Shown here: positions 42,244-50,091 of the stretch, piece after piece
Position numbering within the stretch: the stretch's first letter is position 1
Layout: every line of letters begins with the position of its first letter
Origin: Paenibacillus plantarum
GTDB lineage: Bacteria > Bacillota > Bacilli > Paenibacillales > NBRC-103111
DNA length: 64,000 bases
Direction: 5' to 3'
NCBI RefSeq assembly: GCF_013141695.1
Contig: NZ_WHNY01000092.1
Span: forward strand, 124,001-188,000
The notes under the pieces: model-generated
What the model saw: only the letters and a program-made list of their open reading frames with translations
What the model was told of the DNA's origin: nothing
Database searches by the model: none
Made by a program: the position numbers and the translations under genes

Positions 42244-43812
42244 CTAATTCGGCTTCTCGAACTCTTTCGGTGAACAACCGACAACACGCTTGAACGTTTT
42301 GGCAAATGTTTTGGCATCAGGAAAGCCTACAGCGTCCGCTATTTCATATACTTTCATTTCGCCCGCACGCAGCCTCCGCTTCGCTTCTTCCATTCGAATT
42401 CGAGTCAGCGTTTCACTTAGAGATTCTCCGATTTCCTTGCTATATAAATCACTTAGATAGCTGCGGCTAAGCCTGACATGATCAGCCATATCCGATGTAC
42501 TGATCGGTGAGGCATAATTCTCTCGCATATACGTGAGTACCTTCCGGATAAACGGATTGGTGGAGCGATGCTTCTGATCGTTTCCAAGCGCTAGTTGATG
42601 CTCGCTGAGCGTGCTCATCGCTTGCAGAAGAAACAACTTCACCTGTTCAAAGCTGGTGCATGGCTGAAGTGTTTTGTTATGTACGAACAACTCTTCATAG
42701 CGATCTATCTCCGCATAGCCGCGTTCACGAGCATAACCCGCGGCAAGCGCAAGCAGCTCTTGGATAAAAGACAGCACCCGCTCCTTCGCTGGACGTTGCT
42801 CCCTCAGTCTCGCGCAGAGAACGTCCGCGTGATGCAGATACCCTTCGCTGTTATCGTGCACGATACAGCGCAGCAGGTCGCTGCGTATGTCATACGGCAG
42901 CGCTGTGGTTGGCTTGCTTGCGGCCTCCGGCGCAAGCACAATTCGGCGATTCCGGCTCATGCCGTAGAATCGCTCGTGCAGCTGCTGCGCGTGAAGCGCC
43001 GCAGCAGGCTGCACATCTTGGAGCCGGCGGAGGACGACGCCGGCTCCGATGAACCAGTCCGGCGCGTCTGCGAGCCGGACCTGCGCAGCGCGCTCGAGCG
43101 CTGCGGCAGCGGCGAGGGCGCCGCCGTCTGCTGCTGCTGCTGCCGGCATGAGCAGCAGCACGCTGTCCGCGGCCAGCGGCAGCGCCGCGAGGCAGCCGGT
43201 CCAGCGCCAGCCCGTGGCAGCGGCGCTGGCACCGGTGTGCAGCAGCAGGCTGACTAGGCTGCTAGCTGCTGCATCTGCCCTTGAGCTGCCTGCTGCTGCG
43301 CCGAACAGCTCAGCCTGCAGCTCTGCTTCGCCCACTCCCGACTGCAGATAGGCCTGCAGTCGGGTCGATAGCTGCATCTGCAGGGTCGAGGCGAGCTCCA
43401 GCTCTCGCAGCCCCTGCTCCCTTCGCTCATTTCGCTGTATTTCCAGATCGCGCTTAACGCCAACCAAGATGTCCATTAACGACTCGGGCTCCATCGTTGG
43501 TTTCAGAATATAGTCTTTGGCTCCCAGCTTCATCGCTTCTTTGACATAAGTGAAGTCATCCATACAGCTCAGGACAACGCTGCTGATCGGTCTTGAACAT
43601 TCTTTGAGCTTTCGGATTAAGGCTAAGCCATCCATTCGAGGCATAATGAGATCAGTTATGACGATATCGATATGTAAGGCCTCAATAAGCTCATAGGCTT
43701 CCATGCCATCCTCTGCATCACCCGCATATGTAAAGCCGAAATGTTCCCAATCTACCAGCTCTCGCAAACCTTGCCGAATGATAGGTTCATCATCCACCAC
43801 AAGCACATTCAT
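42244..43812 (-). CDS. Response regulator with AraC DNA-binding domain (YesN type)
   Basis: 522 residues, ATG 43812, seven bases after the kinase stop. Receiver domain 1-120: VVDDEPIIRQGL, phospho-Asp in DIVITDLIMPRMDG, SCMDDFTYVKEAMKLGAKDYILKP. The C-terminal 100 residues have two helix-turn-helix motifs (ISTSDMADHVRLSRSYLSDL and VYEIADAVGFPDAKTFAKTF). The middle, about residues 160-290, is very rich in Ala and its DNA (about 42.9-43.4 kb) is far more GC-rich than the rest of the window. It pairs with the YesM-type kinase and may control the ABC operon just downstream. Confidence 0.9.
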   Translation of the reverse strand: MNVLVVDDEPIIRQGLRELVDWEHFGFTYAGDAEDGMEAYELIEALHIDIVITDLIMPRMDGLALIRKLKECSRPISSVVLSCMDDFTYVKEAMKLGAKDYILKPTMEPESLMDILVGVKRDLEIQRNERREQGLRELELASTLQMQLSTRLQAYLQSGVGEAELQAELFGAAAGSSRADAAASSLVSLLLHTGASAAATGWRWTGCLAALPLAADSVLLLMPAAAAADGGALAAAAALERAAQVRLADAPDWFIGAGVVLRRLQDVQPAAALHAQQLHERFYGMSRNRRIVLAPEAASKPTTALPYDIRSDLLRCIVHDNSEGYLHHADVLCARLREQRPAKERVLSFIQELLALAAGYARERGYAEIDRYEELFVHNKTLQPCTSFEQVKLFLLQAMSTLSEHQLALGNDQKHRSTNPFIRKVLTYMRENYASPISTSDMADHVRLSRSYLSDLYSKEIGESLSETLTRIRMEEAKRRLRAGEMKVYEIADAVGFPDAKTFAKTFKRVVGCSPKEFEKPN

Positions 43813-43819
43813 CTACGCT

Positions 43820-45574
43820 TCACTCCTCACCTTGATGAATGGGAAGAAACATGCGAACCGTGGTTCCTTCTCCGGGTTTACTGCTAATATGCATTTTGTA
43901 CTCGGGTCCATAGATCAGTTTTATTTTCTCTCGAATATGTGAAATCCCCACACCGCTCATGCGCTCCTTCAGCATACGATCAGCCTGCGCACCTCCAGTT
44001 CCAGTTGCAGCTATCGCATTCCAAACGGAGCCGCCCTCTTCAACCTGCATGCCAACCCCATTATCTTCCACTTGGCAAAATAATAGATCGCGATCTAACC
44101 ATGTCCGAATCGTAATCATGCCTTCACGCTTGGTTGGACCAATACCGTGAATGATCGCGTTCTCCACCAGCGGTTGTAAGAGCATCCTGGGAACTAAACA
44201 ACCTAATGTGATGTCATCTACTTGCATGTCCATCTGAATGCGATCCCCGTAACGAAATCGTTGAATTTCCATGTAATCATGCGTTAAACCAATTTCATCA
44301 CGTAAAGTGATAAAGTCTCCTTTTTTACCTAAGCTAGCTTGCAAAAGGCGAACTAACGCACTAACCACCTCTGAGATCTGAGGTGTCTTATGGATTTTGG
44401 CCACCCATTTGATCGTATTCAATGTATTGTAAAGAAAGTGGGGGTTCAATTGATAATGGAGTGCTTCCATTTCCGCTTCTTTCTTCAGGGATTCCTCCCG
44501 CTTCACCTGCTTAATTAAATCTTCCATTCGATTCAACATCTGATTGTAGCTCTCGCCTACTTGCGTCCAGTCATCCGAACTTTTGAACGTCCAATAAGCC
44601 CTCAGATCGCCTCGCTCTGCACGATTCATTAGTGCTTTCAGAACATAAAGCGGCTTCGTCACAGCGTTGATAAAGAGGAGCAACCCACCTAGGCTAAGTG
44701 CGATTACGAAAGTGATGAGGGCGATGAGCCAAGTACGGTAGTTAGGAAATACATCTAGAAGGCCCACTGGCATAGGCGCTTCATAATACGATAACCACGG
44801 AATATTTCCAGTTACCTCCAATTGTTTCACTGAACGAATCATCTTCCCGTCCCTATACACGCTGTCAACTGGCGGACCTGCTCCTTGCAGCAAATCCCCA
44901 GTGTAAACACCTTCTCGATACAGCACCCGTTGATCTGGATCCATCAATATATAGGTATGTGTTGGACTCTTTACTGCGAACTCCTTCCACACCTTATTCA
45001 TATTCAACCAAACTGTAAGCTTACCAAGTTCTTGCGTACTTGAACTGTCTATAATTGACTCCGAATAGGTCATTAGATAGGCGTTATTACGACTTGATTC
45101 TTCTCCTATCGGCTCAAAACGTTCGTTCGTACGTTTCACTTGTGTAACGAATGCTCCATCCGTTTCCCCCGTATGCGCACATATCGTTCTATTGGTTGAC
45201 TGAACGGTCAGACATGCCTGCTCGATATAACGTGTATGTATCGTTTGCTCGGATAACAAGTTATTCACATAGGTACTCAGTTCTTTGGCAGCCTGTGAAG
45301 AAGCATCGTTGAGTTTCGTATAAGAAATTAGGCCGTAGTCCGCTGCGTGTCGATGTGCCATCTCCGCTGTATAGCGTAATTCTTGCTGTAACCCTGTGAT
45401 GATTTGATCATGTTGTACGTCCACGGCATGCATGGCCGTTTTGTCCATGTAAGATGTGAACTGCTGATAGCCCACATACAGCACAAGTCCTACTGGCAAG
45501 GAAATCGCCAGAAATACATAGAGAAACACACGAAGTTGGAAGCGATTCGTGAGGTGAGAGAACAACGATGGCAT
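43820..45574 (-). CDS. Sensor histidine kinase (YesM type)
   Basis: 584 residues, ATG 45574 behind AAAGGTG. Membrane segment at about 15-38, an outside sensor domain of about 240 residues, a second membrane segment at about 285-305, a HAMP-like linker (INAVTKPLYVLKALMNRAERGD), the His_kinase block with phospho-His in ALHYQLNPHFLYNTLNTIKW, and an ATPase domain (LLQPLVENAIIHGI, VEDNGVGM, GVGISHIREKI). It signals to the YesN-type regulator encoded seven bases downstream. Ligand unknown. Confidence 0.92.
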   Translation of the reverse strand: MPSLFSHLTNRFQLRVFLYVFLAISLPVGLVLYVGYQQFTSYMDKTAMHAVDVQHDQIITGLQQELRYTAEMAHRHAADYGLISYTKLNDASSQAAKELSTYVNNLLSEQTIHTRYIEQACLTVQSTNRTICAHTGETDGAFVTQVKRTNERFEPIGEESSRNNAYLMTYSESIIDSSSTQELGKLTVWLNMNKVWKEFAVKSPTHTYILMDPDQRVLYREGVYTGDLLQGAGPPVDSVYRDGKMIRSVKQLEVTGNIPWLSYYEAPMPVGLLDVFPNYRTWLIALITFVIALSLGGLLLFINAVTKPLYVLKALMNRAERGDLRAYWTFKSSDDWTQVGESYNQMLNRMEDLIKQVKREESLKKEAEMEALHYQLNPHFLYNTLNTIKWVAKIHKTPQISEVVSALVRLLQASLGKKGDFITLRDEIGLTHDYMEIQRFRYGDRIQMDMQVDDITLGCLVPRMLLQPLVENAIIHGIGPTKREGMITIRTWLDRDLLFCQVEDNGVGMQVEEGGSVWNAIAATGTGGAQADRMLKERMSGVGISHIREKIKLIYGPEYKMHISSKPGEGTTVRMFLPIHQGEE

Positions 45575-45723
45575 ACGTCACCTTTCATTTTCGATTGGAA
45601 TGTTATCTGAATAAACTTATTTTCTATCATAGCATATTGGAAATTTTTGTAGCTTCATTTTTTTGCTTGAAATGCTATTTGCCTATAAGTGCTAAATGCA
45701 CGCTACACGATCTATATAGTTGT

Positions 45724-45912
45724 ATTAACTGTAAAACATACAGCTGTTTCCGAGCATATTCCTCGAAATCTCGACTTAACTGGAAAACATGTAGTTAAAA
45801 CCGCCTCTTTTGTTCAAATCGAATAAAATGGTTAAAATTAACTGTAGGAAATCCATCTATTCTTCGTTTCATCGGTAATTCCAAGAATTTAACTGTATAG
45901 AATCCATCTAAT
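45724..45912. repeat. Second cluster of the short hairpin repeat family
   Basis: Four copies: TTAACTGTAAAACATACAGC near 45725, TTAACTGGAAAACATGTAGT near 45776, TTAACTGTAGGAAATCCATC near 45838 and TTAACTGTATAGAATCCATC near 45889. Spacing is about 51, 62 and 51 bases. They share the inverted TTAACTG / CAGTTAA-like ends of the copies at 19.1-19.3 kb. Confidence 0.7.
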
Positions 45913-45999
45913 CGCTGGGAGCACACGGTCCCGCACAAGTTTCACACAGGATCCCCTCTCCATCCCCCAGCTCTACTCGCTACTAACTTACGCAAAAAA

Positions 46000-46020
46000 G
46001 GCCCGCGCATGGCGCGAGCC
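46000..46020 (-). terminator. Terminator of the amino-acid importer operon
   Basis: Arms GGCCCGCGC and GCGCGAGCC around ATG, one mismatch, with an AAAAAA run on the left (U run on the minus-strand transcript); 15 bases after the stop. Confidence 0.85.
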
Positions 46021-46035
46021 TCCTCATCTATTTCA

Positions 46036-46767
46036 CTATAGTACTTTGGACAAAAACGATTTCGTACGTTCCTGAGTCGGCGCCTCAAAAATTTGTTTCG
46101 GAGGGCCTTCCTCGACAATAACACCTTGCTCCATGAACATGACACGATCGCCTACCTCACGCGCAAAGCCCATTTCATGCGTCACGACAATCATTGTCAT
46201 ACCTTCTTTGGCCAACTGTTTCATAACCGCAAGCACTTCGCCGACCATCTCTGGATCAAGTGCGGAAGTTGGTTCATCGAACAACATGATCTTCGGCTCC
46301 ATCGCAAGTGCACGTGCAATCGCAACACGCTGCGCCTGACCACCGGATAAAGAATCCGGAAGTGCGTTTGCTTTGTCTGCGAGTCCAACTTTGGCCAAAA
46401 GCTCCAAAGCTTTCTTCCGTGCTTTATCCTCCGGCCATTTCCGTACCTGGATTGGCGCAAGCATAATATTATCAATAACCTTCATATGAGGGAATAAGTG
46501 AAACCGCTGAAAAACCATCCCTAATTCCATGCGGATCTCGTTAATTTTGTTCGCAGGGTCCATGAGATTGCGACCATCAATCGTGATCGTTCCACCATTG
46601 GGCTGCTCCAGCAGATTCAAGCAACGTAAGAACGTAGATTTCCCGGATCCAGAAGGGCCAATTACAACCAGCACCTCTTGGTGCCGAATTTCCGTACTAA
46701 TGTCACGAAGAACAACGTTATCTCCGAACGCTTTTTTCAAGTTCTTTACTTCGATTAAAGCCGTCAT
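46036..46767 (-). CDS. Polar amino-acid ABC transporter ATPase (GlnQ type)
   Basis: 243 residues from ATG 46767, eight bases behind AAAGGAG; a longer frame from 46794 includes that site. Walker A IGPSGSGKSTFLRCLNLLE, GMVFQRFHLFPHM, signature LSGGQAQRVAIARAL, Walker B IMLFDEPTSALDPEMV and VTHEMGFAREV, all typical of PAAT importers. It follows the permease stop by one base. Confidence 0.93.
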   Translation of the reverse strand: MTALIEVKNLKKAFGDNVVLRDISTEIRHQEVLVVIGPSGSGKSTFLRCLNLLEQPNGGTITIDGRNLMDPANKINEIRMELGMVFQRFHLFPHMKVIDNIMLAPIQVRKWPEDKARKKALELLAKVGLADKANALPDSLSGGQAQRVAIARALAMEPKIMLFDEPTSALDPEMVGEVLAVMKQLAKEGMTMIVVTHEMGFAREVGDRVMFMEQGVIVEEGPPKQIFEAPTQERTKSFLSKVL

Positions 46768-46768
46768 A

Positions 46769-47416
46769 TTATACTCTCCTTTCGATATAGCCAAGAAGCT
46801 TGCTAAGAGAGTAAGTAAGAATGAAATAAATAAGTGCAGCTGTCAAATACGGTTCCCATACTTTGAAATATTGGCTGCGCATCGCGTTCGACCAATACAT
46901 CAACTCAGGCGCCGCGATAATGGCGAACAACGAAGAATCCTTGATAAGTACGATGAATTCATTCCCGAAAGGCGGAATCATCCGTTTGATCGCTTGCGGT
47001 AAAATAACCGATTTCATCGTTTGGAAATGCGTCATACCCAGAGAATGCGCGGCTTCGGTCTGGCCTTTATCAATCGATTGAATACCTGCACGGAAAATCT
47101 CCGCCATATATCCCGCTGAATTCAAGGACAATGCCACGATGGAAGCAATGATGGGGTTCGTCGACCCTAAAAACAAAGGAACGACCCCAAAGTGAACAAG
47201 CAATATTTGAACCAGCAACGGAGTGCCGCGGAAGAAGTTAACATATATGCTTGTCGGCCATCTCAAATAGCCGCGGTGTGACATTTTACCTAAACCAACT
47301 GCCAGACCCAATACAGACCCGAAACAGATAGAGAGAATGGAAATACCAATCGTCCATAGCGTTCCTTTCAGCAGCAAGGGGACATAATCAAGAATAATAT
47401 CAAACCGAAAATCCAT
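46769..47416 (-). CDS. Polar amino-acid ABC transporter permease (GlnP type)
   Basis: 215 residues, ATG 47416 behind AAAGGAAG. About five membrane segments; blocks LLKGTLWTIGISILSICFG, YVNFFRGTPLLVQILLVHFG, NSAGYMAEIFRAGIQSIDKG with the EAA loop QTEAAHSLGMTHFQTMKSVI. Size and motifs fit the HisM/GlnP group. Homodimer expected, since only one permease gene is present. Confidence 0.93.
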   Translation of the reverse strand: MDFRFDIILDYVPLLLKGTLWTIGISILSICFGSVLGLAVGLGKMSHRGYLRWPTSIYVNFFRGTPLLVQILLVHFGVVPLFLGSTNPIIASIVALSLNSAGYMAEIFRAGIQSIDKGQTEAAHSLGMTHFQTMKSVILPQAIKRMIPPFGNEFIVLIKDSSLFAIIAAPELMYWSNAMRSQYFKVWEPYLTAALIYFILTYSLSKLLGYIERRV

Positions 47417-47458
47417 TCCACACTTCCTTTCCCTTAATTATTCTGCTACTTACAGAAG

Positions 47459-47493
47459 AAAAGCATGCGTAAGGTTAAGTCACGCATGCTTTT
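47459..47493 (-). terminator. Hairpin between the binding-protein and permease genes
   Basis: Perfect arms AAAAGCATGCGT and ACGCATGCTTTT around an 11-base loop, seven bases after the binding-protein stop. Inside an operon this usually ends part of the transcription or protects the upstream message, so that the binding protein is made in excess. Confidence 0.75.
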
Positions 47494-47499
47494 GAACTT

Positions 47500-48288
47500 T
47501 TATTTTTGATCGAGCAATTTCTTCGTATCAGGCTCTTGACCGAACCATTTTTTGTACACTGTTGCATAAGTGCCGTTCTCAATTACTTTTTTGATCGCGG
47601 GATCCAGCTTCGCTTTCAGGTCGCTGCCTTTAGGAAGCAAGATGCCGTAGTACTCGGATTCGAAGTTTTTGCTGTCAGATATCGAAACGAATTTTTTGTT
47701 TGGATTGTTTTTAACATACTCACGAATAATAGCAATATCCGCAACAACCGCGTCTACACCGTTACTTTCAAGTTCCATCAAGGCGAGCGTGTTATTATCC
47801 ATACGTTTGAGTGACTTATTATCAGCACCCATAATTTTCGTCATAAGCGTATCCGCCGTTGTAGAGATTTGAACCGCTACTTTCTTATCTTTCAAATCAA
47901 CTGCCGTTTTGATCGGGCTGCCTTCTTTAACAAGAATCATATTCGTTGACTCGAAATAAGGAGCTGTATAATCATACGTTTGTTTACGCTCATCCGTAAT
48001 GGATACGCTGGAAATACCTGCTTGATACTCTTTACCTTGTTGAACACTCGTCAACATCGTATCCCAACCCGTGTTCGTAATGCTATAAGCTAGACCTGCT
48101 TCTTTCATCACTTCAGCAAGGAAGTCGATATCAAAGCCAGCTACCTTGTCTTTATCCATATATTCCATCGGTGCATAAGCTGCATCTGTTGCAAATTTAA
48201 CTTTCGTGCCACCACTATCTTTGGAGCCACAACCTGCCATTGTTATAACTAAAGCTGCTGCTACCACAGAAATCATTAATTTTTTCAT
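47500..48288 (-). CDS. Polar amino-acid ABC transporter binding lipoprotein
   Basis: 262 residues from ATG 48288; the ATG three bases before (48291) is only four bases from GGGGG, so the second is preferred. Lipoprotein signal with lipobox TMAGC. Family 3 binding-protein fold: FATDAAYAPMEYMDKD, VAGFDIDFLAEVMKEAG, WDTMLTSVQQGKEYQAGISS, SITDERKQTYDYTAPYF, then GVDAVVADIAIIREYV and the Asp/Arg amino-acid-binding positions typical of the group. Ligand probably a polar or sulfur amino acid; not decided by sequence. Confidence 0.92.
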   Translation of the reverse strand: MKKLMISVVAAALVITMAGCGSKDSGGTKVKFATDAAYAPMEYMDKDKVAGFDIDFLAEVMKEAGLAYSITNTGWDTMLTSVQQGKEYQAGISSVSITDERKQTYDYTAPYFESTNMILVKEGSPIKTAVDLKDKKVAVQISTTADTLMTKIMGADNKSLKRMDNNTLALMELESNGVDAVVADIAIIREYVKNNPNKKFVSISDSKNFESEYYGILLPKGSDLKAKLDPAIKKVIENGTYATVYKKWFGQEPDTKKLLDQK

Positions 48289-48467
48289 CATTTTTCCCCC
48301 GCTCTATGTAATGGACGAATCATATATTAACACTTGGTCAATAAAATAACAACACTTTTATGTGTAAAAAAAGCAAGGAAATTGCAGGAAATATGAATTT
48401 ATATGCATTTTCAGATTCATGCACAGATAGCACACACAACTTTGTCATCATGCATGATGCAAAAAAA

Positions 48468-48492
48468 CGCTTAGGTCTTAGAGACCCAAGCG
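48468..48492 (-). terminator. Terminator of yunC
   Basis: Arms CGCTTAGGTCT and AGACCCAAGCG with one mismatch, AAAAAAA run on the left; 22 bases after the stop. Confidence 0.8.
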
Positions 48493-48514
48493 CTCGAGCT
48501 TGCCGTTACATGAT

Positions 48515-48817
48515 TTACATCATTTTAAGTATCGCTTCTCTTCCAGTCATCCCTGCTACAATACCTAAGTCTTCCGCCGTATAGGTTACTGATTCAAGCG
48601 GTGCTTCCAAAAGCTCCTCGATCGTTCGAACCCCGGTAGCTCGCGCCGCTACAATATTCCTGTCACTTAATCGCTCGTTGAGCAGCGCCACATCAAGGGC
48701 GCCACACATAATATAGCCTTTATCCGTTGTCACCACTAGCAAGGTCGTCTTCGGCAATTTGACCTCTATCGCGATTGCTGTATGTCCTTCAAGAAGAATG
48801 GGTTCTACGCGCATCAT
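48515..48817 (-). CDS. yunC: YunC family protein (DUF1805)
   Basis: 100 residues from ATG 48817 with GAGGAG 11 bases upstream; the frame can be read from GTG 48826, but that lies two bases from the site. Blocks typical of YunC/DUF1805: GHTAIAIEVKLPKTTLLVVTT, KGYIMCGALDVALLNERL and ARATGVRTIEELLEAPLESV. Function unknown. In B. subtilis it sits beside yunD; here the YunD homologue is at the far left of the window. Confidence 0.88.
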   Translation of the reverse strand: MMRVEPILLEGHTAIAIEVKLPKTTLLVVTTDKGYIMCGALDVALLNERLSDRNIVAARATGVRTIEELLEAPLESVTYTAEDLGIVAGMTGREAILKMM

Positions 48818-48909
48818 GCTCTGCACAGCTCCTCTTCGCAGTCTTACGGTAGTATATGCGCCTGCGGCTAGTACGGTGTGAGGTCACTGTAAAGATTCTG
48901 TGTGTTTTT

Positions 48910-49182
48910 TCATAACCGCATTAGCGCTCTCCGTTCGGCTTGAGGTCTACATACTGGACAAACGCCAACAACTCTTCCTTGTTCGTCTGAATAGAAACTC
49001 AGCTTCTTTTCCTTTTTACGACAAAACGAACACATTTGCTTATTCACTTTGGATACTCGCTTCCCGTGAAGTGACATCTGTATAATCTTCGTCGTCTCAA
49101 CTTTATCTTTAATTCTAAAAGTTAGTCTATAAATCAAAAGAAGCACACTCAATAGGATGATAACAAGTACGATCCATTTCAT
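48910..49182 (-). CDS. Small membrane protein with zinc-ribbon-like tail
   Basis: 90 residues from ATG 49182, seven bases behind AAGGAAGG. One membrane segment at residues 3-20 (IVLVIILLSVLLLIYRLTF), a basic linker, then four Cys in two pairs: CSFC and, 23 residues on, CPVC, which fit one zinc site facing the cytoplasm. No family recognised. It is followed by a 61-residue coiled-coil gene upstream; both are small single genes. Confidence 0.65.
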   Translation of the reverse strand: MKWIVLVIILLSVLLLIYRLTFRIKDKVETTKIIQMSLHGKRVSKVNKQMCSFCRKKEKKLSFYSDEQGRVVGVCPVCRPQAERRALMRL

Positions 49183-49217
49183 AGCGCAACCTTCCTTCAT
49201 GCCATATTCTTTCAGGT

Positions 49218-49403
49218 TTACTGCAGATGGAAATCTGTTGTTGCTTTAATCATGCGAATTTTTTCTTTCTGTTCTTTAATAACGTCTTCATACACGTTTA
49301 ATTGCCTTACAAATAAAGCATATTCCTCTTCTGCTTCTTTGAGAATGGCTTCTGCCTCCATCAATTTTAATCTCAAATCTTCTCTCGCCGTATAATCATC
49401 CAA
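49218..49403 (-). CDS. Small coiled-coil protein
   Basis: 61 residues, TTG start at 49403 seven bases behind GGAGG. Almost all of it is heptad-like and charged (LRLKLMEAEAILKEAEEEYA, NVYEDVIKEQKEKIRMI), so a long helix or coiled coil is expected. No family recognised. It ends 35 bases before the next small membrane-protein gene, so the two may form an operon. Confidence 0.6.
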   Translation of the reverse strand: MDDYTAREDLRLKLMEAEAILKEAEEEYALFVRQLNVYEDVIKEQKEKIRMIKATTDFHLQ

Positions 49404-49557
49404 TGCAGTACCTCCGTAAAAATGATTTATTTTCTCTACTCGAATTTACTCGAAATTACTCGGGGGAAGAGCCATTTATGAAAACGAGGCTACATTTGAA
49501 TATGATATCATGATATAGTTAAGATGAGTGCGATTTCAGTGCAGTTAGGAGGCTATG

Positions 49558-50049
49558 ATGAACCAACGGGATTCAAACACAAGTCCGAAGAATGGACATT
49601 TATTCACCGTAGAGATTTTAATTGAAGATCAGACCAATGGCCTAGCAATGGAAAAGCTCCTTCATTTGTTAAATGTAGACGCGATCAAAGATTATCAAAT
49701 CCTTAAAGGTATCCAGCTCGGTCAACTTATTGAATTGAATACGAAACAAGGAAGTCCCGCTTCCTTACATACAAATAAAAAAGCTGGCGCTCCTACGCCA
49801 ACCTCAACTGGCAGAACGAACCCCACTGAAGCCGCAAAACACATAGTTGAGCAGTTAGAGAGTTTCAAGACGAACAATACCTTGATTCGTTTGACGGTGA
49901 TCAAAGCGCAAGGAATTAAACTAAACCTCCCTTGTCGAATCCTCAATTTTGACGCGAGCAGCCAGAATGTGACTGTCTATCATGTTGATGAGAAGAAGGT
50001 ATATCTGTTCAAGTTAAATGAAATTGATGACTACGTAGCAACAAATTGA
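49558..50049 (+). CDS. Conserved-looking protein of unknown function
   Basis: 163 residues from ATG 49558, five bases behind TAGGAGG; an ATG three bases earlier is too close. Two parts are joined by a Pro/Thr/Gly-rich linker (about 68-88): an N-terminal part with FTVEILIEDQTNGLAMEKLL, and a C-terminal beta-rich part with NTLIRLTVIKAQGIKLNLPC and NVTVYHVDEKKVYLFKLNEI, a small barrel-like pattern. No signal peptide. Function unknown. Confidence 0.7.
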   Translation: MNQRDSNTSPKNGHLFTVEILIEDQTNGLAMEKLLHLLNVDAIKDYQILKGIQLGQLIELNTKQGSPASLHTNKKAGAPTPTSTGRTNPTEAAKHIVEQLESFKTNNTLIRLTVIKAQGIKLNLPCRILNFDASSQNVTVYHVDEKKVYLFKLNEIDDYVATN

Positions 50050-50051
50050 AT

Positions 50052-50090
50052 AAAAGGTACCCTTGCTAACGATCTGCATGGGTACCTTTT
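50052..50090. terminator. Bidirectional terminator
   Basis: Perfect arms AAAAGGTACCC and GGGTACCTTTT around a 17-base loop, two bases after the plus-strand stop and two bases before the minus-strand stop of the next gene. It serves both convergent genes. Confidence 0.88.
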
Positions 50091-50091
50091 T

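Larger units (their letters stand above)
45575..46035. other. 461-base gap with repeats, between kinase and amino-acid importer
   Basis: It holds the kinase promoter region, four hairpin repeats (45724-45912, listed separately), and the terminator of the amino-acid importer operon at the right end. I see no coding region. Confidence 0.6.

Noticed and set aside
42595..43257. 220-codon plus-strand frame
   Set aside because: Caused by the GC-rich, Ala-coding section of the response regulator on the other strand.
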